A stretch of 64,000 nt of DNA from Rhabditoides inermis (taxonomy: Eukaryota; Nematoda; Chromadorea; Rhabditida; Rhabditidae). A model generated the notes under the pieces. That model was not told the DNA's origin. It searched no databases and saw only the letters and a program-made list of their open reading frames with translations. Position numbers and translations under genes: made by a program. Below are positions 41,545 through 58,980 of the stretch, piece by piece (the stretch's first letter is position 1; each line of letters starts with the position of its first letter). The stretch is taken from the NCBI GenBank assembly GCA_963966185.1, contig CAWZYM010000342.1, positions 241,001 to 305,000 of the forward strand. Direction: 5' to 3'.

Positions 41545-42885
41545 TCCCCCCTTTAGACTAATATTTACTATGGTGTGTGTCTGTCTGTCATTCTTTCCGG
41601 AGAGCTATCTCTTTTCAAAGTATACCCTATTTGCTGATTTCTTCTGAAAAGTTTCTTCAGACCCCGAGTACGCAAAATTCCAAATATCTCGTCAATAGCG
41701 ATCTTCTGATCATAGTTATCACCTAATCTCTTAACTATGGAGAAAAAATTCAAAATACTTCAATTAGAACCAAACTTGGAGGGTAGGTGAATCGACCTAG
41801 AAAAAATCGATAGCCGCGATACCAGCTGCCTGTGACCTCATCTTCATGCCCAAATAGGCGAATGTACTCAAAATGCACCCAAAATTCATGATCTTCGATT
41901 TCTATAAAAATTTAATAGAAAAAAGATTACGTATAATAGATTATAGAAACTGGTTTTCTTCTTTGAAAAGTCACCAAATATGGCGAATATGATCGACTTT
42001 TCGTACAGGCGAGATAGAGTGTCCAATTTGTAAACTTAAGCTTTTATAGGCCAAAAAGCCCTTCTGTAAAAATTTCAGATTAATCGGACTTCGTCTTCAT
42101 ACCGTATTAAACAATTTTTGAGCGCGCGTTACTTGCTGGAGTCGCGCCCTCCTACTTGCTCGCTACCAGCCGCGAGGTCAACAGATCGATATCGAATAGT
42201 TGGCACTCGCAATTACTGACCCATATCTACACAGTGATGTTTTTTTAACGATATAAACATGTGTAAATAAAACAATAATGGACTGATTCTGTTTAAAAAA
42301 GACAAAATTTCTGGCTTCAACGAATAACGTATGATGAACGAAATATTGAAGGCTGGAAAAGACAATAAAAGTGTTTCAAGTCGAGTTCAGTCAATAGATA
42401 ATGTTTTGTTTGTGAAGATCAAACAAACTTCAATCTCTATTCAACTACTTCAAACATGCGCACAACGTGTTTGGGCGCGCCAGCCGGCGTATTTTCTTCC
42501 AGTCGTGGCATCAACAGAGTCATTGTATATGTAATTTGGAAATATGGACTGCTTACTTTTTGTTTGTTGAAAATAGGTTTTTGGGTACAACACTTATTCA
42601 GACTGTAATTCCTATTCAGACTGAAATTCCTCTTTTTCGATGTGTACAGTGACAAAAGGAAGTGAGGTGAGGTGAGAATCGAGTTCACCTTACATGTCAT
42701 TTGGCAAGCACAGGCGGTCGAATTATATTTTAAGACGTGAGAGTAGACAGAAGAGATTGGTACTGTCTGTAAAAAGTTGTTATCACCGCACAGCAGATAC
42801 GTGACAGTAGACAGAAGAGAGCATAGTATGTACTGTATCTAGAATTTTGTTGTCACCGCAGCGGATAAGTGAAAGTAGACGAGAT

Positions 42886-42934
<49 letters not shown>

Positions 42935-43358
42935 GAGAGAGAGAGAGAGAGAAGGTAGAGTAGACGTATGTAACTGTCTCTCGAAAGTCGGAGTGACTAC
43001 TGCAGACGTGGGAGTAGAAGAGTAGACGAGAGGTGAGTAGACAGAAAAAAACATAGTGGTGTCTCAGGTAAATTGTTGTCACCGCCACGGAGACATGACA
43101 GTAAACCAAACATACCGTAGTACTGTATTCAGAAAGTTGTGGTGACCGCAGCGGATACGTTACAGTAAGCAAGTGAGAGCATAGTACTGTCTCTTAAAAG
43201 TTACTGTCACCGCAGCGAAGACGTGACAGTAGATAGAAAAAAGCATAGTACTGTCTCTAGAAAATTGTTGTGACCGCAGCGGAGACATGACAGTAGACAG
43301 AATAGAATATATTACTGTCTCTAGAAAGTTGTTGTCACCGCTGCGGAGAAGTGAGAAT

Positions 43359-43404
<46 letters not shown>

Positions 43405-43609
43405 AGGAGGGAGAGGAGGAAGAGGAGGATATAGGAGCGAAAGTAGAAATAACTGTGTCTCGTAATTTGCAGTGACTACCGCAGACGTGAGAGTAGAAGT
43501 GTAGAAGAGTAGACAGAATATACCATAGTACTGTCTCTAGAAAGTTGTTTAGAAAGTTGTTGTCACCGCTGCGGAGACGTGATAATAGACGAGAGAGAGA
43601 GAGAGAGAG

Positions 43610-43651
<42 letters not shown>

Positions 43652-43922
43652 GGGGCGAGAGACAAAAGAAAAAAAAAGAAAGAGAGAGACGGAGGGAGAG
43701 GGAGGGAGTGGGGAGAGAGAGAGGGAGAAAGGTAGGGGGAGAGAGATGGAGGAAGAGGAAGTAAATGAGTTGAAAATAGAGAAAATGATAAAGAAAACAG
43801 AGAAAGAAAGTAGGATAGAGATGAAAAAGATACATGTTTCTACGCAAAAATCAACTATACTTCTATTTTTCTATTCTTGTATACCTAGTGCGGAGGCGCG
43901 CGACAGCGCGCCGGAGCGCTAG
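41545..43922 (+). mobile_element. Helitron-like element, copy 2, inserted in an exon
   Basis: Begins TCCCCCC and ends with a hairpin (GGCGCGC-GACA-GCGCGCC, 43895-43912) then GGAGCGCTAG, followed by host T. Removing it rejoins the host exon (AGCGAGA on one side, AATCTTTTC on the other, minus strand) as in copy 1 of the gene. No target duplication was made. TC start, hairpin, CTAG end and no duplication are Helitron traits. Insertion between T and T rather than A and T is more like Helentron/Helitron2. It contains no Rep/helicase frame, so it is non-autonomous. Confidence 0.65.
42720..43580. repeat. 64-bp-type satellite, inverted relative to 1300-3965
   Basis: About ten diverged units (AAGTTGTTGTCACCGCAGCGGA, GACGTGACAGTAGACAGAA) that are the reverse complement of the units at 1330-1500. 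They are interrupted by GA-rich tracts at 42890-42953, 43363-43420 and, just beyond, 43585-43760. Confidence 0.85.
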
Positions 43923-45726
43923 TCTCGCTATAAGATGTTTTATTGTAGTCGAGAATGTTGTGAACATTGTAGATGCTTTTCTGAAATTAGGATGTACTTC
44001 CTGAATGCAAACTTCTCACCTACGTTATCGTCCTGCGCTCGATTTGCAATTTGATAAAAACGATCGAAAAACGCTCCAGTTTCGTTGACAGCTTTCATTA
44101 CAATAGGGTTACGTTTCACAACTTCGTCAAGCTAAATTACAACTTAAATGTACGTTTTTTTCAATAAAACAATACTTCGTCTATTCGATTTAAGATATGT
44201 TTTGTTTTGAATTCTTTCAAGTGTGTGACAAGATTGTTCTAGAAAAGTTGTGCTTTAAATAAGTTATTGACGTTACTTAAATACCGCCAATTCTTGTGGA
44301 TGAGTGTCGCTCAATACTTTTGCGTTCACTGCTTCCAACTGAATTGTCATAGATACAGAGAAAAATCGAATTTCAAATACTACCTGATTATTGATGACTC
44401 CGTTTAATGCATCTATCATATTTGCTTTGCGGTTCTCTACAGAATTACGGATTCCACACTTGAACTCATACATTTCGTAGTAGATGTCTGAATCGAATAT
44501 GTATTATCAGAAAAACTTTTTCTGAACAAACTTTTGATCTGACTGTTGATGTTTGCGGAAAGACTTGCGGTGATTTTGTTGTGCGTTCGAAAATAAGAAC
44601 TGATGAACAAAATCGATAAAGCTATGCAAGCCAATGTAATGATTGATATCATGACAATCGCCATCTGAAATACAAGTTTTTCCCCAAAATAACAATAATT
44701 TGAATACCTTCAAGACAAATATTTCTTGAGAATTATCTCTTGAAAGTGAAGGAATGACAACCTTCTCATTATTCGAAACATACGAAATCGTCATCGATGT
44801 CTGAAATTGTTCATGAAGATTTCAATCATGTCATATGGCACAACCTGTGCAATTGCTTTCTTCTTCGTAAGAAAAAGTATGTATGCAAGAGCCACAATCG
44901 CACTAACAATAGACAAAATTCCGAATATGACAGAAAGTGTAGAGTTTTGCTGGAAGCATTTTTTTGATTGTTCGCTCATTATACACATACCGGAATCCTT
45001 TCTTCAATTTCACGAACCAAAACATCAAACGAAACTTCATTGCTGATACCAAATGCGTACTAAACAAGAGTGATTTTTAGAAGAAATTAAATAACTAGTC
45101 GCCTTCAACACTCCATTGAGCGTCTGCTCAGAAATCTTGGGGAATGTATTCGTGTCGGGAGCCAGTAAGTCCGCCGCCGCTGCCATGATTCGATCCTGCC
45201 ATTCCGTACTTTTCCGAACATCCGACACCGGGTACACTTTGTGCGAATAGTTAGAGCAGTCTGAAAAGGTCCAAGATACAAATGTGTTTGATTTTTTTTT
45301 TTGATTTTTTTAAAGATATTTTTCCATCTGTAAAACCGCACCTGGATAAAAGGGAATTGAAACTTTTTTGACCGGTCTTAACCAGGTCCTTGTGCTAAAT
45401 GTGTAATGTTACTTGCACTTTTCGACATTAGCATTGCACTATCAAAACGAAACAGTGACCACTCACTCGCGGACTCGAGGCGCTTGATCTTGATCAATTT
45501 GGTCTTCGAAGTGTCACCGAGAATCGAGCGAAACATCAGGAGAAGCAGCAACAACCTGTGATCAAGAGTGTTAGAGAACACAACATGACACATGACGTGT
45601 GCTTTTCCAGTTTCAAGTTTAAGCTTGTGCGTTCCCATATACAGATATCACATCGATATCCAAATCCAATCCAAAAACGGAAGGTGAATTGAATGTCACG
45701 ATCGTCAATCGTTTATTAAAGAAAAG

Positions 45727-45876
45727 TACCACTCTAAATTTCATGTCATGGACTAGCATGTTCTGTTCATTTTCAGCATATATTATATCCATCAAAAGAG
45801 ATTGTATTGTCATATATTTTCACGTGCTAGTTGTAATTCATTCACAATATTTAGAGTGGTATGCTCCTCTTATCCC
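45727..45876. mobile_element. Short MITE
   Basis: About 150 bases with inverted ends (TACCACTCTAAAT at 45728; ATTTAGAGTGGTA at about 45861). It is the same family as 30685-31200 in reverse orientation, and sits in the first intron of the disrupted gene copy. Confidence 0.8.
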
Positions 45877-45987
45877 AAGATCGCCTTCATCTCCCTCGGT
45901 GTCAGCTGTTTAGGCGCAACATCGTGGTGTGGAAACTACTATCACGTCCAAAATTCATACATATGTCATAACATCAACTACGGACTC

Positions 45988-46371
45988 TTAAGCGAAAATT
46001 AAGACCTCTATCAACACATCCAAAACCCCTCTTTTTCTGACTTTGAGAATCTTTCTGACTTTGAGAATCACATATTTAACCGGATAAACAAAAACAAAAC
46101 AGAGCAGAACAGAAAAAAAAACGACTATAGGCCATTCCGCTATTTCATCGTACGGCATTATCGCTTCCAGACATGGGCGAAATGACGAGAAATTTATGTA
46201 AATGGATGTCAATTTGGAGTTTTTGCGCAGCAGTACTGTAATAAACGCAAAAAAGAAAATTATAACGAGGACATTCTGTCGGTATGGCCTCTGGGTAGAA
46301 CATATCAAAATTTGGTGCAATTTCTTTTGGCGTTTTTCTCTTGGCGTGACACCTACAAAATGATTGTGCAT
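45988..46371 (-). other. 127-residue hydrophobic open frame, doubtful
   Basis: An uninterrupted frame with two hydrophobic stretches (VLVIIFFFAFITVLL; WPIVVFFSVLLCFVFVYPV). It lies wholly inside the first intron of gene copy 2 and has no counterpart in copy 1. Probably repeat-derived; not recognised. Confidence 0.15.
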
Positions 46372-46659
46372 AAGAAGATATCGATTGATATCTCGGGAAC
46401 TAATTGAACAATCAAAAATTGCCGAGGATGTTCTTTAGGGACAAGTAATATGGGCATTCTGTGAAAGTTCCGTGTCATTAGGAATTTCGGGGAAAGAGTT
46501 ATTAACTCTAGAAGCTGGAAAACTCTGCTTTATTAGACTTGCCAAGTGCGCGAAATGCGCGGTCAAATGGTCTTGCCCGGACTGATAACGGGCTATTGAT
46601 GTCTCAAATGCCGTCTGATAAATATTCTGAGAAATGACTGCCGTAAGATGAACGGGGAA

Positions 46660-46820
46660 ACGCCTTATAGATCGACCGCGAAATAGCCAGAGACCGATGA
46701 AAATGAACCCACCGCCACGCGAGACGAGCCATTGCGAAGAAATGACGATGCGAAAAAAAGGACGCTGCGAAAAAATGAAGTCATGACGTGAAAAGGAATT
46801 GAAAAGTAAACAATCCCTCC
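46660..46820 (-). promoter_or_regulatory. Conserved 5' block of gene copy 2
   Basis: Matches 24105-24270, including the 20-base first exon (46713-46732) and the TGACGTG element. The full TGACGTCA of copy 1 is altered to TGAAGTCA here. Confidence 0.5.
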
Positions 46821-47640
46821 TTCACCTTCTTCCCACTTATCTATATATATCACTGAGGTTTACCTTCCACATAGATCACTGGCGTTCTCGACGTTCATTC
46901 GCGAGTAGGCTCCCCTCACCCACGCCCCGACCCTCATCCCAGATGACCAGAATCAAGTAGCACATAGATAATTACGTACATTACGGTGTGGTTCCGGTAA
47001 AATACAGTAATACAACGTCTACTGCGAGTTCCAATAACACGAGTTTTGTGGATGCGTACGCGTTGTTGGTGATGCATGTCATCCCTGCTTGCGGCTCATG
47101 GGGAAGTTTAGATCTCGGCGGTGGAAGATCCGGGCTCCGACGATCGATCGCGAAGAGACGTCTCCGAGAGTTTTCTCGTCTTCGAAGATTCCTCTTCAGT
47201 CTCAATGCCGTAGATGTAGAGAGTAGATAAAATCGAATACCAGTCCGGTAAGTGTTTTCTGCCGCACAGCATTGTTCAGGGGGTCGGGGGAGTAACAGGG
47301 AAATGCACAAATTCGACAAAACGTTTCGCACGACGGGGACCGTACCTTGGTCATCACTACTTACATAGCTCACTAGCCACTAGGCCGTCGAACCGTTGTT
47401 TCTCTGCTCACATTTCGGGATGGCATGCGCAATGACCTATCGCGCACGAGATAGCATGTGAACTTCCGGTGCTTAACTAGAGCACTTCCAGTGCTCTTCG
47501 AAATTCTTAATTTTGGCTAAGATTTGGTATGGGGCATGCCTGCAAGATTCCATCAAACATAGCGAGTTGTAGGGGGTGATCTGTTGCCATTTGCTTGTCA
47601 GATGATGCATACATGTCGAATTTATAAAATTAATAATTTT
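46821..47640. other. Intergenic, no gene seen
   Basis: I see no exon set or repeat I can support. It separates two genes that are both on the minus strand. Confidence 0.5.
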
Positions 47641-47742
47641 TATAGCACACAAGTATTTAAAATACTATGAATAATGTGTTTAGGTATCAGAGTTTGGCTA
47701 TGATCTAGTAAAAGTTTCGATATCGGATATTGTGAACATTCA

Positions 47743-52532
<4,790 letters not shown>

Positions 52533-52930
52533 TCTGGAAAAAGATGGTGAAATAGTGAAATATAGTTGGACAGAATAGTGTTCGGTCGCACTCTGGCAGC
52601 TAGAGTGGCTGGAACGAGCTCGCAGGTTTGTTTGTCCATTTACTCATTTCGTATTCTGCCGTTCCGCTGGTATGTAACTGATATATTGGTCTTGCATAAT
52701 TATGAGATCTGCATATTGAAATAATTTGAAGGGAAATGAATACTGTGCATATTTCATACTGATTGCGTCAGAAAAATGCCTAGCGCGCGAACAGTTTTGG
52801 CGGGAAGAAAGGCGAGACATATCGATCGGTTCAGCCTTTATTGCCAGCTGATTTTTGTCATTTTCGCCTCGCACTTGTGCGTATCGGTCTGTTTGTCGCT
52901 TAATCTGATACTTTTCTCTCTCAGATCGTC

Positions 52931-53864
52931 ATGACAGACTGTCCGCTCCCGCCTCCACTCAACAGTGCCCGCGAGCGCCGCTCAGTCAACAGGTACGGTA
53001 CTTAGCTATACGGTACAGTATGTACGGAACAGCAGGATTACGGTATACGTATACGGTTACAGGGGAGAGTACGAGGCGCAGGAGAGTGTTCCGGGCTACG
53101 CGCGGTCGACTCTGCGCGCGAGGAGCCGATCGATCAAGTGGGTATCGATCGATATCGATCGGATAAATTGGGTGCGAGGCAAGGGAGAATGAGAGAGGAT
53201 GATATAGGGACGATCTCGAAAGTAGCACATTATTACAATTGCGTTACTTACGATAAAATACAGTAATGGTAGAAGACGACTTCCAGCACGCGCCGCAGTC
53301 GCGTCTCCGAGTTCTCTCGCATCCCACGCGCGCCCTCTCCTTCCCTCCCCCCATCTACCCAATGCACACTGGCCGATGTGCTCACCGAGGTCTATTCCGT
53401 CGATATGTGAGTATTGAACGATTATGGATTGATAACGAGTATATTGTGGCAATATATCATTAACGATTTGATTAGCGATATGTCCGTGTCGATTGATTTT
53501 GTATCGATCGATTGCTTACAGGAAGATCCAGGACGGGCGCATTTTGTTCGTGCCGGCGACCAATCCTCCAGTGTTCTCGAGGTTGTATTTGTGTTTCTTT
53601 TCTATTTTTTATTTTTTTTTCTCCTCTTTTTTCGTGATTTTTGATTTTTTTCAAAGATTTACTGTTTCAGCAAGCCGCGTCGGCGATGGGAGACCGTGGC
53701 TCCGGTCGTCGCAAAACAGACAGACATTGACGACATCATCAAGCAGTACGGAGACAGGTGAGAGGGAGGGAGGGAGAGAGAGACTGAGAGAGAGAGACTG
53801 AGAGAGAGAGACTGAGAGAGAGAGACTGAGAGAGAGAGAGACTGAGAGAGAGAAAGAGAAAGAT

Positions 53865-53918
<54 letters not shown>

Positions 53919-54203
53919 ACTATCCTTTCAGTGAGATCAGTACCGTACCCCTCGGCCCTATCCCGGATGGAGATATTGGTTCTATCGTGGAGCTGGGGGA
54001 GACACTGGAGCAGACACACATGTGGGTGGTTTCTCTCTCTCTCTCTCTCCCCTCTCTCTCTCCCTCCCTCTCCGTCTTACCCGTACCATTCCAGTTCCCC
54101 CACCCAGCCCCCCAGCGATGAGAGCAGTGCCGATTCGTGGCGCGGCGAGTCTCCTCTTGGCGAGGCTCTCGGAGGTACACCCACTGACTGTCATGTGCAG
54201 TAG
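52931..54203 (+). CDS. Unrecognised 171-residue protein, proline- and acid-rich
   Basis: Exons 52931-52992, 53299-53406, 53522-53581, 53671-53757, 53932-54021 and 54095-54203 join in phase and end at a TAG. It starts MTDCPLPPPLNSARERRSVN and carries CTLADVLTEVYSVDMKIQDG, ILFVPATNPPVFS and PRRRWETVAPVVAKQTDIDD. It finishes in an acidic, Ser/Pro-rich tail (PPSDESSADSWRGE). No membrane span or enzyme motif; much looks disordered, as in a regulatory or adaptor protein. A splice acceptor lies just before the ATG (TCTCTCAG then ATCGTC), compatible with trans-splicing. Intron 4 is a (GA)n tract. Confidence 0.6.
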
Positions 54204-55323
54204 AGGGAATATGAGCCTGTTTACCATCCATCCGTTCTTACGACTCCATTCCGCTCCCACTCTTTCGTTCGACTTCCACAAGTGCGGCAGTTTTCTCTTC
54301 TACCCCTTTCCCTTTCCTCTCTAGGCTGCGTTCTTTCTTTATCTTGTCCAATTGGTGCTCTCTGTGTTTACCGTTCCTGTGAATGATCTACTGTACGGCT
54401 CGATTGATCTCTTTCGATTCCCTCGTTTTACGGCTAAGAATTCATGTGATATAGAAGATTCCGAATAATTCTGTGATTTTTATGTGCTCCGATAAATGTG
54501 TTTTTAGTATTTTATAGCATTCTTTTCAATTTATCGTGAAACCTCGGGAGCATTTTGCATCACGTTATGAACTTTAGCGGCTATTCGTCAAGACTCCGAT
54601 ATTTAGGCTCCGCCCACTTTTCAAACAGCTGATTTTGTTTATTTGTTTGTTTCACGTAAGTTTACCATCGAAATGAATGCTTATCGTAACAAGCGTTTTA
54701 GCTTTCATGATAAGGGTTTCTAACGTGTATTATCGTTATCAGTTTAGCTGGGGGTTTTTTGGTGCACAGTGCAATGAAGCGGCGCAGGCGGTGGGCGGGG
54801 CCAAGCGGGCGAGAGAGTGAGAGCGCGCAGACGACGAGGGGAAGACGAGAGAGCGCGCGCAGACAACAAGAGTGATGCACCTCAGCTCAACATTCGCGCG
54901 CGCTTCTCTACCGTTCTCTTCTGTAAAACCGTTCTCTATGTGCGCGACGTAAACCCGGCGCGAATTTGCCGCGGCCAGCTTCTAGATACGCTGACTGATG
55001 GCGCGACATCAGTGGTTGTCCACTAGTGCGCCGCTCGCACATTCGTGTTGGCAAGTTGTGCCTCATCATTGCCCTCGCGCGCGTGATGAGGTTGCTTGCA
55101 ACATGTTTTGGGTGCACCGCAATCCTGCGCCTGCAGGGTTGGCGGCGCAGGCGCTCACCGCCCGCGCCGTTGGGTTAGACTGAGAGGTGGTTTTTTCGCC
55201 GCTCACCGAAAACAATCGAATTTCGTGTTTTGTAGGTAGTTCCGTATTTTTTGATACGTTTCCATAGTGTTTACTGAATACGATATTTACTATACCGTAT
55301 CCAGTATACCGTATACGTTTCAG
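54204..55323. other. Intergenic, no gene seen
   Basis: GC-rich around 54780-55180 with GCGCGC-rich words, and no open exon set. It contains the upstream region of the dehydrogenase gene. Confidence 0.5.
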
Positions 55324-58300
55324 ATGGCGGCGTCGCGCTTGGTGGCGAGCCTGAAGAGCCCGTGGTCGGTGGGTTTCTCCGCTTTCGGTCTCTCCTATGG
55401 AGCCTACCACATCTGGGAGTGAGTACTCCTTGTTCACTTGTTTGTTTACATATCCATTATGTAAACAACATGTGATTTGCAGCTCGACGCAGTCGGGCAC
55501 GAAGTACGACCTCGACGAGGACCTCACCGGCAAGACGTACATCGTCACGGGAGCCACCAGCGGCATCGGACAGGTCAGTCACCATATCTGCTCGCCCTTT
55601 TTGGAGTTGGTCACTCTTTCCATACCCTCATATTTTTTTCATGTACATTTGTTTACATATTCCTTGAAATCAACATTTTCAGGTGACCGCCGAGGAGCTG
55701 GCGAAGCGCAACGCGCGCGTCATCATGGCCTGCCGGTGAGCGGATCGTATCGATTCATCGATTTATTGATTGAATCGTAATACCTTTTCAGCAACCGCGA
55801 GAAGTGCGTGCAGGTTCGTCGCGATATTGTCCTCAACACCAGGAACAAGCAGGTCAGTGTTTTAAAGTTGATTTAGAAATACCTTTCTTTTTTCTCTCGT
55901 TCTTTACTTCTAGTTTCATTTTGAAACGTAAGATCCATAGGTTCAGTAATCCTTTTCCGATATTTCTAGGTGTACTGCCGTCAGTGCGACCTGGCCGACT
56001 TTGACTCGGTGCGCACCTTTGTCAGCAAACTCAGCCACGGTGGGTGATGTGTTTTTTTTTGGTTATTTGTCATGTTCGGTCTACTGTTGCTGTTTTAAAC
56101 GTAAATAGTGGTTGCCGCAATTTCTGATTCGCTCACTTGGACATTTGGTTTATCGTTTATCAATTTATCGATTGATAGTGAAATCTCTTTCAGGCAAGTT
56201 TGAGCTGGATCGGATCGATGGTGTGGTGCACAACGCGGCCGTCATGGAGAACGAGCGTGGCGTGAACAAAGTGGGAGGAGCCTCTCTCCTTCTCTCCCCC
56301 TCCCTAACTCCTCTCTATCTCACTCGCCATCTTCTCCCCTTCTCCTCTCCCTTCTCCTCTCCCTCCTCCAAGATTCGTCCTGTTTTCTCACTCTTTTTCT
56401 CCGCGGCTCTCCACAGAGACAGAGAGTCTCGCTTTCTTGTTGTTTCGGGACACCGTTTCGATCAAGTGATCATGACCGCCCCACCCTCCCTCTCTTTCTC
56501 GATGCAACACCAGAACTCTCTGCTCTCAGGCGGGTATCGAGAAGACGCTGGCGACGAACCACCTTGGCGCGTTCCTGCTCACTGGTCTGTTGATGGACAA
56601 ACTGCTCGCGCAGGACCACCCCGTCAGGATGGTATTCCTCAACACAAACGTCATCGACAGGAAGTGGGTTCTAATCGATTCTTGTTGTTCCTGTTCATTA
56701 TGATTATGAGAACGGATGCATTGGCAGGAAGTAGGTTGGGTTGGGTGTTGACTATTTACTGATTGAATTAGCGTTGTTTCGAATATCGACTTTAAACATT
56801 CGAATTCGAAGGAAGACGACTTATGGTCGATGAATAGATTTGTGATTGGTTTGTAGATTATTTATTAAATTTTACATAACAGTGTTACGTATTTTTAACA
56901 TCATTGAAATGAAGTTGTATATCGCCCTGGTATCAAGCAATAGAAACCGGCAACCGGTGTTAGATAGTTAGAAACCTTAGTTTAAAGGAACAGTGGCGAT
57001 TTATTTCTGCCACAATCTGCCACAACTTCTCATTTTCACACGAGCAAAACGCTTAGCATTGACCGGAATCGAACCCGCGAAGCTCGGGGGCCACAACGCA
57101 GACATGCACTGAGCCATGAAGCAAGTGAAAGGGCGTCGTTCATTTGCGCATATGTCTCCGACCCCAACGTGCACTATTGAAGCGTTGGCGGATAATTCAA
57201 ATTTTCGTCTGCATCCTTTGCAGTGGCAGATTTGAAAGTAACGCAGAATCGTCGTTCTTTTGCAAAAATTGCAAATGCGTTAGGTTAATATAATTTTTAA
57301 TACTACTCCGAGTCAAAAATAAGTCGCCACTCTTCCTTTAAAAGTTTTTTTTTAAAATTTGAATAGCATCGGAAATACATTGAAATACATTATCAAACTA
57401 TTTACTTATTTACTTTCAGAATCAAAAACAAAATGAGCCTACTATTAAGATTTGTTGCATTTCAGCTGCGAGCTGAACATTGACGACTTGAACAGCGCGG
57501 CGCGTAAGAAGTGGGACGGGTACGACGTGTATAAGCAGAGCAAGCTCGCCCAGGCCATGTTCGCCAAGGAGCTCGCCGGCAGAGTGGAGGGTGGGTGGGG
57601 GGTATCGATCGATTATCGATCGGAGGAGAAGGGAGTCTGAGGTGATACGTACGCCGATCCTCTGGCAAATAAGTTTGGATCGATTGTCGCTGCATGTATG
57701 TCGTCGATGAAACATGTTTGATATAAGTTGCGTTCTTCTTTCATAGTTGTTGCGTGAGAGAGTCGTGGGTACGTATCATGTACGTATGGTCATGCTATTT
57801 GCTATTGCGAATGGACATTTGATTATTGATTTTCTCACTTTGTTTAATTTATTCGTCGTGTCTGCAGGCACGAACATCTCTGTGGCAATGGCTGACCCGG
57901 GCCGCACCAAGACTGACCTCTCGGCGCAGATGGACGGACAGACATTCTTCCTCTCCCGGTGGCTGCTCAGGATTGTGAGGTGAGGGGGGGGAGAGAAGGA
58001 GGGAGAGAGGGATGGAGAGGAAGAGAGAGGAGAGAGAGGGAGAGAGAGAGGGAAAGAAGGAGAGAGAGAGGGATGGAGAGAGAGGAGAGAGGGAGAGGGA
58101 GGAAGAGAGGGAGGGATGGAGAGAGAGGAGAGAGAGAGAGGGAGAGAGAGGGAGAGATAGAGATAGAGAGATCGAGGAGAGAGAGGAGAGAGAGATTGTG
58201 AGGTGAGAAGGCTTCTTGTTCGTATGTCTATGTAGCATTATGATTATGACTCGATGTCGATGAGGAGAGAGATGGGATGGGACTGTTTGGTGGAGATTAG

Positions 58301-58893
58301 GGGGAAGGAGGGAGGGAGAGAGAGAGAGAGGAGAGAGAGGAGAAAAAGAGGGTAGAGGGAGAGAGAGGGAGGGAGAGAGAGTGTGTATGTCGATTCCAGC
58401 TTCGGCATGGGCGAGCGTCGCGTGGAGAAGGCCGTCCGTCCCGTCCTCTACGCCATAGCCGACCCCGCCATGGAGGGCAACAACGGAGCCTTCATTGAGT
58501 GAGTATTTAATTATTTGTTTAGTTTGTATAAATTGTATGAGTGTTTTGAATCATTAAGTAAGTTTTTTTTCAGTTTTGTATAAATTTCATGTAAAACTCA
58601 TTGAAGCGGCGAGTCACCATTTTTCGTTCGTTATTTATATGTACATTCCTTTTTTCATTAGATTTCAATTTCCATGCTGATTGTTTCAAAATCATTTGAA
58701 ATGTATATTACTTCTAGAAGGTGAACTGTTATCGAACAATGATAGAAGCATTGTCCCTGGTGTGAAAAGAACAATGATATCAGCCGTAAGTGTTATGGAC
58801 AGCGGTATGCAGTTTCCACTTGAAAGTTATTATGAATATGTGATCCGACATATTGGTTTCAGCCTGCTGCAGAAGTGTGATGTACAGTTACTG

Positions 58894-58980
<87 letters not shown>

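Larger units (their letters stand above)
36892..46732 (-). pseudogene. Second copy of the pentaspan-PTP-CK1 gene, disrupted
   Basis: Same exon plan as the gene at 16374-24190. First exon 46713-46732, second 45467-45555 (LLLLLMFRSILGDTSK), stop at 36892 (SFASLNRF). The PTP and kinase exons are intact, with HCADGLGRS and the same kinase motifs. Two lesions hit the membrane half. The exon matching 20998-21105 is split by a 2378-base Helitron-like insertion at 41545-43922. The exon matching 19785-19928 has six instead of seven T at about 40371-40376, which shifts the frame into an early stop. A full-length product cannot be made. A shorter PTP-kinase protein from an internal start is conceivable but not shown. 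Confidence 0.82.

Noticed and set aside
53651..54019. Ser-Leu-rich antisense frames over GA tracts (also at 47640-48301, 57849-58238, 59023-59397)
   Set aside because: Low-complexity translations of (GA)n/(CT)n lying antisense to well-supported exons.
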